Shown piece after piece: positions 8,600 through 14,747 of a stretch of 18,731 nt of DNA. The stretch comes from Candidatus Auribacterota bacterium (GTDB lineage: Bacteria; Auribacterota; UBA6266). The notes beneath the pieces were generated by a model that was not told the DNA's origin, made no database searches, and saw only the letters and a list, made by a program, of their open reading frames with translations. The stretch spans positions 1 to 18,731 of the forward strand of contig JAFGBE010000102.1 in the NCBI GenBank assembly GCA_016933315.1, given 5' to 3'. Made by a program: the position numbers and the translations under genes. Within the stretch, counting starts at the first letter, position 1, and each line of letters begins with the position of its first letter.

Positions 8600-9121
8600 A
8601 TGAAAATAATTAAAAATGAAAAGGGAAAAATTGAAGTCGCCGATTTTGACATTATCCAGGCTTATAAGATAGCCGTTAATCTGGAAAACGAGGGGATAAG
8701 GTTTTACGGCGATATACTGAAGAACATTAACGACGGCATAGTCAAGGAAGACATAAAACTGCTTCTTGAGCAGGAAAAGGAGCATTTGAAGTTTTTTAAA
8801 ACGGAGATGGACAGGGAATTAAAGACCCGCAGCGACAATTTTGAAGAAGACGATATTGTAGACTATATGGACAGCGGTATTTTTTCCGGTTATAAAGCTT
8901 TAAAGGGGAGAAGCGATGTGTTAAAAGATGCTTTTGCCGTCCTTGGGTTCGGATTGCTGATTGAAAACGATTCGATAAGTTTTTACAGGACCTTGCGGGA
9001 AAATACAGGAGACAGCAGGTGTGTGTCCGCGCTGGACAGGATTATTAACGAGGAAACCAAGCATATAGAGCGTATAAATAAACTGATAAGGTATATTGAG
9101 AAAACAGAAAGGGAAAAATGA
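8600..9121 (+). CDS. Ferritin-like diiron protein (rubrerythrin-type, no rubredoxin domain)
   Basis: A 173-residue four-helix protein with a complete set of ferritin-like metal ligands in two repeats. These are E29 (ENEGIRFY) with E59 and H62 (EKEH), and E122 (ENDSISFY) with E152 and H155 (ETKH). In both halves the first Glu lies 30 residues before the ExxH motif. Rubrerythrins of this fold reduce hydrogen peroxide or store or sense iron. This one has no C-terminal rubredoxin domain (no CxxC pairs), so electrons for peroxide reduction would have to come from another protein. GGAGGAGG at 8589-8596 gives a strong ribosome site. It is followed by a thiol peroxidase and a second ferritin-like gene, which supports a role in peroxide defence. 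The metal-binding assignment is firm; the exact reaction is not. Confidence 0.8.
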   Translation: MKIIKNEKGKIEVADFDIIQAYKIAVNLENEGIRFYGDILKNINDGIVKEDIKLLLEQEKEHLKFFKTEMDRELKTRSDNFEEDDIVDYMDSGIFSGYKALKGRSDVLKDAFAVLGFGLLIENDSISFYRTLRENTGDSRCVSALDRIINEETKHIERINKLIRYIEKTEREK

Positions 9122-9190
9122 AAATAGCGGTGGCATTCCGGCTAAGGCCCGCAGCTCATTGCAGCGAAAGATGTATCGGGCGGCCCCGGG

Positions 9191-9230
9191 TATAATTCTA
9201 AACCGCACATTAAGCTTTTAATGATTAATT
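9191..9230 (+). promoter_or_regulatory. Possible tpx promoter -10 and PerR-like palindrome
   Basis: The 123-nt gap before the thiol peroxidase gene contains TATAAT at 9191-9196, without a convincing -35 box. TTTTAATGATTAATT lies at 9216-9230, centred on G9223, with a 5-1-5 inverted core TTAAT-G-ATTAA. It matches 10 of 14 positions of the classical PerR box (TTATAATnATTATAA). Its place just before the start codon would suit repression of peroxide genes. The match is moderate and AT-rich, so it could be chance. Confidence 0.25.
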
Positions 9231-9244
9231 GAAAGGCGGGTATC

Positions 9245-9760
9245 ATGGGAAGGAAAGAGGAAACAACAGTTAAAGGAAAGCCCGTAACCCTTATGGGAAA
9301 CAGGCTGCGGGAAGGTTGTCAGGCGCCTGATTTTAAAGTTATCGATGTGGATATGAAAGAAGTTACGCTGGGCGAATTTAAAAATAAGGTCAAACTTATA
9401 GCTTCAGTCCCGTCTCTCGATACCCCGGTTTGCGACCTGCAGATAAGAAGATTTAATGACGAAGCTTCGAAATTGTCCGGGGACTTGAACATAATCTTTG
9501 TTTCCATGGACTTGCCTTTTGCACAGAAAAGGTTTTGTCATGACAATAAAATAAAAGCCGTGAAAACATTTTCTGACTACAGGTATGCTGATTTCGGCGA
9601 AAAATACGGGGTCCTGATAAAAGAATTACGCCTGCTGGCCAGGGCGATATTTGTCATAGGCAGAAACAATGTGGTAGAATATATAGAATATGTTAAGGAA
9701 TTAACCAGCCATCCCGATTATGAAGCAGCTTTGAAAGAATTAAAGGAAATTTTAAAATAA
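9245..9760 (+). CDS. tpx: Thiol peroxidase, atypical 2-Cys peroxiredoxin
   Basis: A 171-residue peroxiredoxin of the Tpx subfamily, which reduces hydrogen peroxide and alkyl hydroperoxides using thioredoxin-like donors. The peroxidatic cysteine is C63 in PSLDTPVCD, with T60 as the conserved partner. C98 in KRFCHDN is at the Tpx resolving position, and R133 (LARAIFVI) fits the active-site arginine. Length and the N-terminal strand VTLMGNRLREG are typical of Tpx. C25 is an additional cysteine. The start at ATG 9245 follows AAAGGCGG at 9232-9239. It is flanked by ferritin-like and flavin proteins, forming a stress-defence operon. It is most likely cytoplasmic, since there is no signal peptide. 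Confidence 0.92.
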   Translation: MGRKEETTVKGKPVTLMGNRLREGCQAPDFKVIDVDMKEVTLGEFKNKVKLIASVPSLDTPVCDLQIRRFNDEASKLSGDLNIIFVSMDLPFAQKRFCHDNKIKAVKTFSDYRYADFGEKYGVLIKELRLLARAIFVIGRNNVVEYIEYVKELTSHPDYEAALKELKEILK

Positions 9761-9776
9761 ATATTGCGGTGCGGCT

Positions 9777-10241
9777 ATGAAACTGAAAAAAGAAATTATA
9801 AGTTTTCTTGGGAAACAGGGTTTTACGGTTGTTTCCACCATGGGTCCCGATGGGTATCCGCATAGTGCATGTAAGGGAATAGTCAGGATAGAGGAAGAAA
9901 AAATATACCTGATAGACCTTTATACGGGGAGAACCCGCGCGAACCTTAAAAACAATCCCCGTATGTCCATTACAGCCGTTGACGAGCACAGTTTCAGGGG
10001 TTTTTGCATTAAGGGGGCGGCAAGAGAGATCGGCGAGAATGAAATCCCGCAGAATATGATAGATGACTGGAAGAAAAAGCTTCACAGCAGAATAACTACA
10101 AGGATTGTGAACAGCGTCAGGGGGCAGAAGGGGCATCCCGGCCATCCCGAAGCGCTGATGCCGGGACCGAAATACATTATAGAGGTCAATGTGGAAAAGA
10201 TAATAGACCTTGCTCCTGTAAAAGATAATTCGGAGGGTTAA
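9777..10241 (+). CDS. PPOX-fold (pyridoxamine-phosphate-oxidase-like) flavin protein
   Basis: A 154-residue single-domain protein of the split-barrel FMN-binding fold. The characteristic early pattern is visible: an N-terminal helix, then FTVVSTMGPDGYPHS, then YLIDLYTGRTRANLKNNPRMSI, then FCIKGAAREI. These are the usual order of FMN-contact strands in general-stress and PPOX-like proteins. It lacks enough specific residues to call a true pyridoxamine phosphate oxidase. Members of this broad family bind FMN, F420 or heme and act as small oxidoreductases. The start codon is 16 nt after the tpx stop with only a weak ribosome site, so it may be translated by coupling. Its stop abuts the next gene's start. 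A role as a redox partner of the neighbouring peroxidase or ferritin-like proteins is an inference from context. Confidence 0.72.
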   Translation: MKLKKEIISFLGKQGFTVVSTMGPDGYPHSACKGIVRIEEEKIYLIDLYTGRTRANLKNNPRMSITAVDEHSFRGFCIKGAAREIGENEIPQNMIDDWKKKLHSRITTRIVNSVRGQKGHPGHPEALMPGPKYIIEVNVEKIIDLAPVKDNSEG

Positions 10242-10718
10242 ATGGGAAGTTCGTTTTCGGGCAGTGAAATAGTTGAACTGGGCATACAGATAGAAAGAAA
10301 CGGTTTTGATTTTTATAATGACCTTGCTTCCGCGATAAAGGATGAGAAAGCGAAAGAAGTGTTCGAGTTTCTTGCCGTTGAGGAATCAAAACATATCAAG
10401 GTTTTCGGCAAGATACTTAATTCTGTCCAGGATTATGAGCCTGTGGAGCTTTATCCCGAGGAATATTTTGCATACCTGAAGAAAATCGCAGACCAGAGCG
10501 TTTTCACAAAGGATGATAAAGGCCATGAGATTGCGTCAAAAATAAAGGACAGAGGAGAAGCCATTGAGATGGCTGTGTCTTTTGAAGAGGAATCAATCAG
10601 ATTTTTTGAGGAAGCCAAAAAAGTCGTGTCTCCTGAAGATGAACTGCTGATAGATAAAATCATTTTGCAGGAAGAAGAACATATAAAAAAACTTAACGGC
10701 CTGAAAAACGCGGTCTAA
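10242..10718 (+). CDS. Second ferritin-like diiron protein
   Basis: A 158-residue four-helix protein related to the one at 8600-9121. It has a full diiron ligand set: E18 (ERNGFDFY), E48 and H51 (ESKH), E115 (EEESIRFF), E144 and H147 (EEEH). The Glu-to-ExxH spacings are 30 and 29 residues. Like its neighbour it has no rubredoxin domain. ATG directly follows the stop of the flavin gene and GGAGGG precedes it (10232-10237). The two ferritin-like proteins differ clearly in sequence, so they are old paralogues rather than a recent duplication. A role in iron-dependent peroxide scavenging or iron handling is expected for the family. Confidence 0.8.
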   Translation: MGSSFSGSEIVELGIQIERNGFDFYNDLASAIKDEKAKEVFEFLAVEESKHIKVFGKILNSVQDYEPVELYPEEYFAYLKKIADQSVFTKDDKGHEIASKIKDRGEAIEMAVSFEEESIRFFEEAKKVVSPEDELLIDKIILQEEEHIKKLNGLKNAV

Positions 10719-10752
10719 CTATATTTTCGCCCGGCAATCGAGGCATTAAGAC

Positions 10753-11973
10753 GTGTTTGCGAACTTTTATAATAATGTAATAGAGTTGTGGCTTGAAGTT
10801 TCGCCTTACCTGCTTCTGGGTATGTTTATTGCCGGTTTCCTGCATGTTTTTTTAGGGGCGGATTTTATCAAACGCCACCTCGGCCGGCAGGGCCTGCTTT
10901 CAATCATAAAAGCCACTTTTTTCGGCGTCCCCCTGCCTGTTTGTTCCTGTGGTGTTATCCCGCTTGCCAATTCTCTGAAAAAAGACGGGGCAAATACCTC
11001 AAGTGTGCTGGCTTTCCTGGTTTCAACCCCGACTACGGGAGTGGATTCGATACTGGCCACATTTTCTTTGATGGGGCCGTTATTCGCCGTGTTCAGGCCA
11101 CTGGCGGCTTTTTTGTCGGGAATAGGGGTTGGGATAATGAATTTTTTGTTCGGCGAAAAAAATGTTGATCTGCCTGCGCCTGAAGAAAACAGGAAAATAA
11201 AAGTGAGAAGAAAAATCGGGCCGAAAATCAGGGAGCTCATATATTACGCTTTTGCGGAAGTGCCTCAGGATATCGGGAAATGGCTGCTTATAGGGACTGT
11301 CGCAGGAGGGGCGATTGCGGCTTTTATCCCCGGCGATTTTTTTGCGGAATACCTTGTCTTCCCATGGGATTTTCTGGCGGCGATTATTGTGGGAGTGCCT
11401 TTATATGTATGCGCCACCGGCTCTATTCCGATAGCGGCATCCCTGATACTCAAAGGGTTTTCCCCGGGAGCCGCGCTTGTTTTTTTAATAGTCGGCCCTG
11501 CCACAAACGCTATAACCTTGTCTTTTGTAAGGGCGAAGCTGGGAAGAAGAGCGTTTTATATTTATCTGGCCAGTATTATTTTTAGCGCTGTGGTGCTCGG
11601 GCTGCTTTTTAATTATGTATGGGCTTTTTTCGGCGAAGACCCGCGTATGGTGATGGGACATGGCAAGATGCTGCCGGTTTGGGTCAAGGTTGTTTGCGCT
11701 GTATTGCTGCTTGGGATGATTGCGGCGGGATTTTTTAAAAGGGGATGCAGAATCAAAAATCCGGATATTGAGATTTCAGTCCCCGATATTCATTGCGGTA
11801 GCTGCGGGGAAAAAATAGAAAAAGCTCTATCCGGACTTGGCGGAGTAGAAGGGGTGTCGGTAGATATAGGTTCAAAAAAAGTGCGCGTAAAGGGCAGGGT
11901 TACACGGGATATTCTCGAAGAGACCATAAAAAAAGAAGGATATCATCCCGAAAAAGACCTTGACAAAACTTAA
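10753..11973 (+). CDS. PF03773 permease with C-terminal heavy-metal-associated domain
   Basis: A 406-residue fusion. Residues about 1-330 form an eight-or-so-helix permease of the DUF318/ArsP_1 family, recognised by FFGVPLPVCSCGVIPLA (C64, C66), STPTTGVDSI, and a second half with VGVPLYVCATGSIPIA (C220) and VGPATNAIT. Residues about 338-400 form a heavy-metal-associated (HMA) domain with the metal-binding CxxC in IHCGSCGEKI (C348, C351). This layout occurs in SO_0444-type copper/zinc efflux proteins, so export of a soft metal or metalloid is the best guess. The GTG start at 10753 has GAGG at 10740-10743 nine bases upstream. It ends the stress operon. The promoter of the following nitrogen operon overlaps its last codons. 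Confidence 0.82.
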   Translation: MFANFYNNVIELWLEVSPYLLLGMFIAGFLHVFLGADFIKRHLGRQGLLSIIKATFFGVPLPVCSCGVIPLANSLKKDGANTSSVLAFLVSTPTTGVDSILATFSLMGPLFAVFRPLAAFLSGIGVGIMNFLFGEKNVDLPAPEENRKIKVRRKIGPKIRELIYYAFAEVPQDIGKWLLIGTVAGGAIAAFIPGDFFAEYLVFPWDFLAAIIVGVPLYVCATGSIPIAASLILKGFSPGAALVFLIVGPATNAITLSFVRAKLGRRAFYIYLASIIFSAVVLGLLFNYVWAFFGEDPRMVMGHGKMLPVWVKVVCAVLLLGMIAAGFFKRGCRIKNPDIEISVPDIHCGSCGEKIEKALSGLGGVEGVSVDIGSKKVRVKGRVTRDILEETIKKEGYHPEKDLDKT

Positions 11974-11988
11974 ATGGCAGGTTATATT
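11960..11988 (+). promoter_or_regulatory. Sigma-70-type promoter of the nitrogen operon
   Basis: TTGACA (11960-11965) and TATATT (11983-11988) are separated by exactly 17 bp. The -35 box is perfect and the -10 box matches 5 of 6. The promoter overlaps the end of the permease gene. Predicted transcription starts near 11995, leaving a leader of about 215 nt before the first start codon. No sigma-54 GG-N10-GC pattern is seen here. Confidence 0.65.
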
Positions 11989-12035
11989 AACGTGTAATTT
12001 TAAAAAAACACAGGGCCTGTGTTTAAAAAGCGATG

Positions 12036-12065
12036 AGGCGTTCTTGATAAAAGAGCGCTTTTTTT
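12036..12065 (+). terminator. Intrinsic terminator 1 in nitrogen leader
   Basis: AGGCGTTCTT (12036-12045) pairs with AAGAGCGCTT (12051-12060) as ten base pairs including two G-U wobbles, around a GATAA loop. Seven T residues follow (12059-12065). It may also end transcription from the upstream stress operon. Its 5' arm contains the 11-mer shared with the glnN leader. Confidence 0.75.
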
Positions 12066-12097
12066 GTTTTCAGGGAAAGAAGTTTTTGGATAAAGAT

Positions 12098-12134
12098 GTC
12101 CTTTGAGCTGGGTATAGCTTAAAGGACTTTTTTT
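12098..12134 (+). terminator. Intrinsic terminator 2 in nitrogen leader
   Basis: GTCCTTTGAGCT (12098-12109) pairs with AGCTTAAAGGAC (12116-12127) over twelve base pairs with one wobble, loop GGGTAT, followed by seven T residues (12128-12134). This is a strong canonical intrinsic terminator. Confidence 0.85.
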
Positions 12135-12148
12135 GTATTCAGGCAGTG

Positions 12149-12190
12149 AAGCCCATTTACGCCGGTGATTCGGCGAAATGGGCTTTTTTT
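12149..12190 (+). terminator. Intrinsic terminator 3 in nitrogen leader
   Basis: AAGCCCATTT (12149-12158) pairs with AAATGGGCTT (12176-12185). A bulged A is followed by an inner CGCCG/CGGCG stem closing loop GTGATT. Seven T residues run 12184-12190. The ribosome site of the next gene (GGAGG at 12200-12204) begins only 10 nt later, which is unusual for a simple end-of-operon terminator. Confidence 0.85.
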
Positions 12191-12210
12191 ATTAAAAAAG
12201 GAGGATAAAG

Positions 12211-12960
12211 ATGAAAAAACTGATTGCAGCAGGATTGTTTTTGGTTTCAGTTGTTTTTTCTCCAGGTGTTTTTGCGCAGGATGAAAAGGAGACTTTTGTC
12301 CCTGCGCCCCTGTCAGAGCTGGATTACGAGCTTGCGGTGGACCTGAATTCAAAGTACATCTGGAGAGGACAGAACCTTGTTGACGGGTTTATCGTACAGC
12401 CCAGCGCGACAGTGGGCTACAAATGGGTTTCCGTTAACTGGTGGGCTAATTATGATGCTGACAGGAATGACGATGACAGCCCTGCAAGAGAATGGACGGA
12501 AAATGATTTTACCGCCGATGTTACTTTCGATCTGGGATTTATTAATGAAACGCTCGAAAAAGTGAGTCTGTCCGGTGGCTATATATACTACCATTTTCCG
12601 AATATAGACGATTCTGATACACAGGAATTTTATGGAGGGATTGCGCTTGATGTCCTGCTTCAGCCTTATTTTACGGCATATCATGATTTTAAAGAAGGGG
12701 ACGGGACATATCTTGAATGGGGTGTCGGCCATTCATTTGAATTCGAGGCGTTTTCCATAAACCTAGGGGCTTCTATGGGATATAACGACAAACAGTGGGG
12801 CTATGAAGGCAGCTTTACAAATACTTTGCTGACTCTGAGCATTACTGTTCCCGTCGGGAAATATTTCACCATAGAACCTCATATAAGCGAATCGATTGCT
12901 ATGGACAGCCAGTATACGGATGAATTTTACGCGGGCTGTTCATTCAAAGTCAACTTTTGA
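12211..12960 (+). CDS. Putative outer-membrane beta-barrel protein (TorF/Gcw_chp-like)
   Basis: A 249-residue exported protein with a clear signal peptide (cleavage probably after VFA at residue 22). The mature part alternates polar and hydrophobic residues in short strands rich in Tyr and Trp, and it ends in Phe (SFKVNF), as outer-membrane barrels usually do. The motif NSKYIWRGQNL near residues 46-56 is the family hallmark of TorF/Gcw_chp putative porins. The gene is first in an operon with amt and glnK, 21 nt ahead of amt, with GGAGG at 12200-12204. Family members often sit beside ammonium transporters, so a pore for ammonium or small nitrogen compounds is a reasonable inference. No substrate has been shown by sequence alone. 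Confidence 0.75.
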   Translation: MKKLIAAGLFLVSVVFSPGVFAQDEKETFVPAPLSELDYELAVDLNSKYIWRGQNLVDGFIVQPSATVGYKWVSVNWWANYDADRNDDDSPAREWTENDFTADVTFDLGFINETLEKVSLSGGYIYYHFPNIDDSDTQEFYGGIALDVLLQPYFTAYHDFKEGDGTYLEWGVGHSFEFEAFSINLGASMGYNDKQWGYEGSFTNTLLTLSITVPVGKYFTIEPHISESIAMDSQYTDEFYAGCSFKVNF

Positions 12961-12981
12961 TAGGGAAGGGAGGTTTTTGAT

Positions 12982-14313
12982 ATGAGACGGTATGTGCCTT
13001 ACTTTATTGCCGTGGCGGCCATTCTGTTTATCGGCGGCGAGGCAGTCGCGGACCATACGGCTGATTCCAATGCGACAGCGATTGACACAGTCTGGACATT
13101 AATGGCTGCTTTCCTGGTCTTCTTTATGCAGGCCGGATTTGCGATGGTCGAGACCGGATTCACGAGAGCTAAGAACGCGGCAAATATCATGATGAAGAAC
13201 CTTATGGATTTTTCCGTCGGGTCGATAGCTTTCTTTATCATAGGCTTCGGAGTGATGTTCGGGGCGGATAAGTTCGGGTTATTCGGGACAGACGGGTTTT
13301 TCCTTAGTTCCGCCACTACCGCGACAGGAGAAGGAATGTGGCAGTTTGCCTACTGGATGTTCCAGGTTGTGTTTGCTGCTACGGCGGCTACGATAGTTTC
13401 CGGGGCGATGGCTGAAAGGACGAAATTCAGCGCGTACCTCGTATACAGTGTCTTTATTTCCGCCGTTATATATCCTGTTGTCGGGCATTGGATATGGGGA
13501 GGCGGATGGCTCGCGGGAAAAGGGATGATAGATTTTGCCGGGTCTACGGTTGTGCATTCGGTCGGAGGATGGTCTGCCCTTGCCGGGGCTATTCTTCTAG
13601 GCCCGAGGCTTGGCAAGTATAATAAGGACGGCAGTTCCAACGCGATTCCGGGACACAACATCCCTCTTGCGGCCCTTGGGGTTTTCATCCTGTGGTTCGG
13701 ATGGTTCGGTTTTAACCCGGGAAGCACGACAGCGGGGACAAATCTGAATATAGCAGTCATCGCGGTAACAACGAATCTGGCTGCAGCGGCGGGTTCCATC
13801 GCAGCCATGATAACTATCTGGGTACAGTTCGGAAAACCTGATACCAGCATGGCCCTGAACGGCGCCCTGGCGGGATTGGTCGCGATAACCGCGCCATGCG
13901 CGAATGTTTCTCCCATGAGCGCGATAATCATCGGCGCTATAGCCGGTGTGCTGGTAGTTTTAAGTGTTGAGTTTATTGACAGGGTTTTACATATAGATGA
14001 CCCTGTAGGAGCCATTTCTGTGCACGGGATCTGCGGCGCCTTCGGCACCCTTGCCACGGGAATCTTTGCCCAGGAGGCGTACGGAGGGGTTAACGGGCTT
14101 TTATTTGGGGGCGGAATAAGCCAGTTCCTCGTCCAGTTGACAGGCGTAGCGTCTGTTTTCGCATGGACTTTCGGTTCGGCTTTTGTGCTCTTCTATATCA
14201 TAAAGAAAACAATGGGGCTGAGGGTCTCCGATGAAGAGCAGCTTAAAGGTCTCGATATAAGCGAGCATGGGATGGAGTCCTATGCGGGTTTCCAGATATT
14301 TACCACCGAATAA
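12982..14313 (+). CDS. amt: Ammonium transporter Amt (first copy)
   Basis: A 443-residue Amt/MEP/Rh channel with the usual eleven membrane helices after a probable signal peptide (about 1-23). Both pore histidines are present: H192 in DFAGSTVVHSVGGW and H348 in AISVHGICGAFGT. Other family strings are FFMQAGFAMVETGFTRAKNA, GHNIPLAALGVFILWFGWFGFNPGS and ALNGALAGLVAITAPC. The C-terminal tail GLDISEHGMESYAGFQIF is the cytoplasmic segment that docks to PII proteins. It imports ammonium when external nitrogen is low, and glnK just downstream encodes the matching gate. GGGAGG at 12967-12972 lies upstream of the ATG. It is about as similar to the second copy at 14983 as expected of long-separated paralogues. 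Confidence 0.96.
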   Translation: MRRYVPYFIAVAAILFIGGEAVADHTADSNATAIDTVWTLMAAFLVFFMQAGFAMVETGFTRAKNAANIMMKNLMDFSVGSIAFFIIGFGVMFGADKFGLFGTDGFFLSSATTATGEGMWQFAYWMFQVVFAATAATIVSGAMAERTKFSAYLVYSVFISAVIYPVVGHWIWGGGWLAGKGMIDFAGSTVVHSVGGWSALAGAILLGPRLGKYNKDGSSNAIPGHNIPLAALGVFILWFGWFGFNPGSTTAGTNLNIAVIAVTTNLAAAAGSIAAMITIWVQFGKPDTSMALNGALAGLVAITAPCANVSPMSAIIIGAIAGVLVVLSVEFIDRVLHIDDPVGAISVHGICGAFGTLATGIFAQEAYGGVNGLLFGGGISQFLVQLTGVASVFAWTFGSAFVLFYIIKKTMGLRVSDEEQLKGLDISEHGMESYAGFQIFTTE

Positions 14314-14327
14314 ATGTTAATTAACGG

Positions 14328-14357
14328 CGGCCGGGGGAAAAGACAGGCCCCCGGCCG
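14328..14357 (+). other. GC-rich hairpin between amt and glnK
   Basis: CGGCCGGGGG (14328-14337) and CCCCCGGCCG (14348-14357) are perfect ten-base-pair arms around a 10-nt loop. No T-run follows and the glnK ribosome site begins soon after, so it is not a normal terminator. It could stabilise or delimit processed mRNA ends, allowing glnK and amt to be expressed at different levels. Confidence 0.6.
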
Positions 14358-14376
14358 GAAGAAAGGAGAGACGAAT

Positions 14377-14718
14377 ATGAAACTTATAATTGCCATGATT
14401 CAGCCGCACAAACTGCCGGACGTGAAAAGAGCGTTGTTCCAGGCGGAGGTGCATAAGATGACGGTAAGCAATGTCCTTGGGTGCGGACAGCAAAGAGGCT
14501 ATACGGAAACATACAGAGGTGTGATACATGAGATAAACCTGCTGAAAAAGGTCAAACTTGAGATTGCTGTTAATGAAGATTTCGTTAAACCGACTGTCGA
14601 TGCGATCATCAAGGGCGCCAAAACGGGAAAAATAGGCGACGGTAAAATATTTATCATCGAGCTTCCTGAATGCATAAGAATCAGGACAGGCGAAAAAGGT
14701 TCAGAAGCCATAGGGTAA
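14377..14718 (+). CDS. glnK: PII signal protein GlnK
   Basis: A 113-residue PII protein. I start it at ATG 14377, after AAAGGAGAG; an earlier in-frame ATG at 14314 would add 21 unrelated residues read through the hairpin. PII landmarks are present: MKLIIAMIQPHKL at the N-terminus, Q39, T-loop GYTETYRGVIHEINLLKKVKLEIAV with Y46 and K58, GKIGDGKIFI, and R101/R103-type IRIRTGE. PII binds ATP, ADP and 2-oxoglutarate and plugs Amt channels. Position 51 is His, not the Tyr that GlnD uridylylates in enterobacteria, so control by uridylylation at that site is not possible. The flanking amt genes make Amt gating its clear job; it may also bind other nitrogen enzymes. Confidence 0.95.
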   Translation: MKLIIAMIQPHKLPDVKRALFQAEVHKMTVSNVLGCGQQRGYTETYRGVIHEINLLKKVKLEIAVNEDFVKPTVDAIIKGAKTGKIGDGKIFIIELPECIRIRTGEKGSEAIG

Positions 14719-14747
14719 GGAGGATATGCGAAAAACCGGAGATGCTT

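Larger units (their letters stand above)
11995..12210 (+). promoter_or_regulatory. Structured leader RNA with three attenuator-like terminators
   Basis: The 237-bp gap between the permease and porin genes holds no convincing gene but is full of structure. A hairpin at 12006-12024 has six-base-pair arms AAACAC/GTGTTT and loop AGGGCCT. Three intrinsic terminators follow. A small hairpin with a 6-nt loop can form at the 5' arm of each terminator: 12026-12045 (loop ATGAGG), 12088-12101 (loop AAAGAT) and 12142-12153 (loop AGTGAA). These would compete with terminator folding. The layout of promoter, structured RNA, terminators, nitrogen genes suggests regulated read-through, perhaps by an ANTAR-domain antiterminator. 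The small hairpins are short and individually weak evidence. Confidence 0.55.

Noticed and set aside
9118..9195. Short frame ATG 9118 to TAA, 25 codons, overlapping the ferritin-like gene stop as ATGA
   Set aside because: No recognisable motif, arginine-rich random-looking product, and no ribosome site beyond the coding end of the previous gene. Overlap alone is not enough.
11971..11995. Possible sigma-54 promoter from TGGCAGG near the permease stop
   Set aside because: The required GC at -12 is absent at the correct distance, while a strong sigma-70 pattern overlaps the same bases.
12146..12208. Short GTG frame of 20 codons across terminator 3, ending before the porin ATG
   Set aside because: The sequence is fully explained by the terminator stem and T-run, and there is no ribosome site for the GTG.
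13350..14057. Long minus-strand open frame opposite the first amt (also opposite the second amt at 15474-16235)
   Set aside because: Both are antisense shadows caused by codon bias in the amt genes and have no motif of their own.
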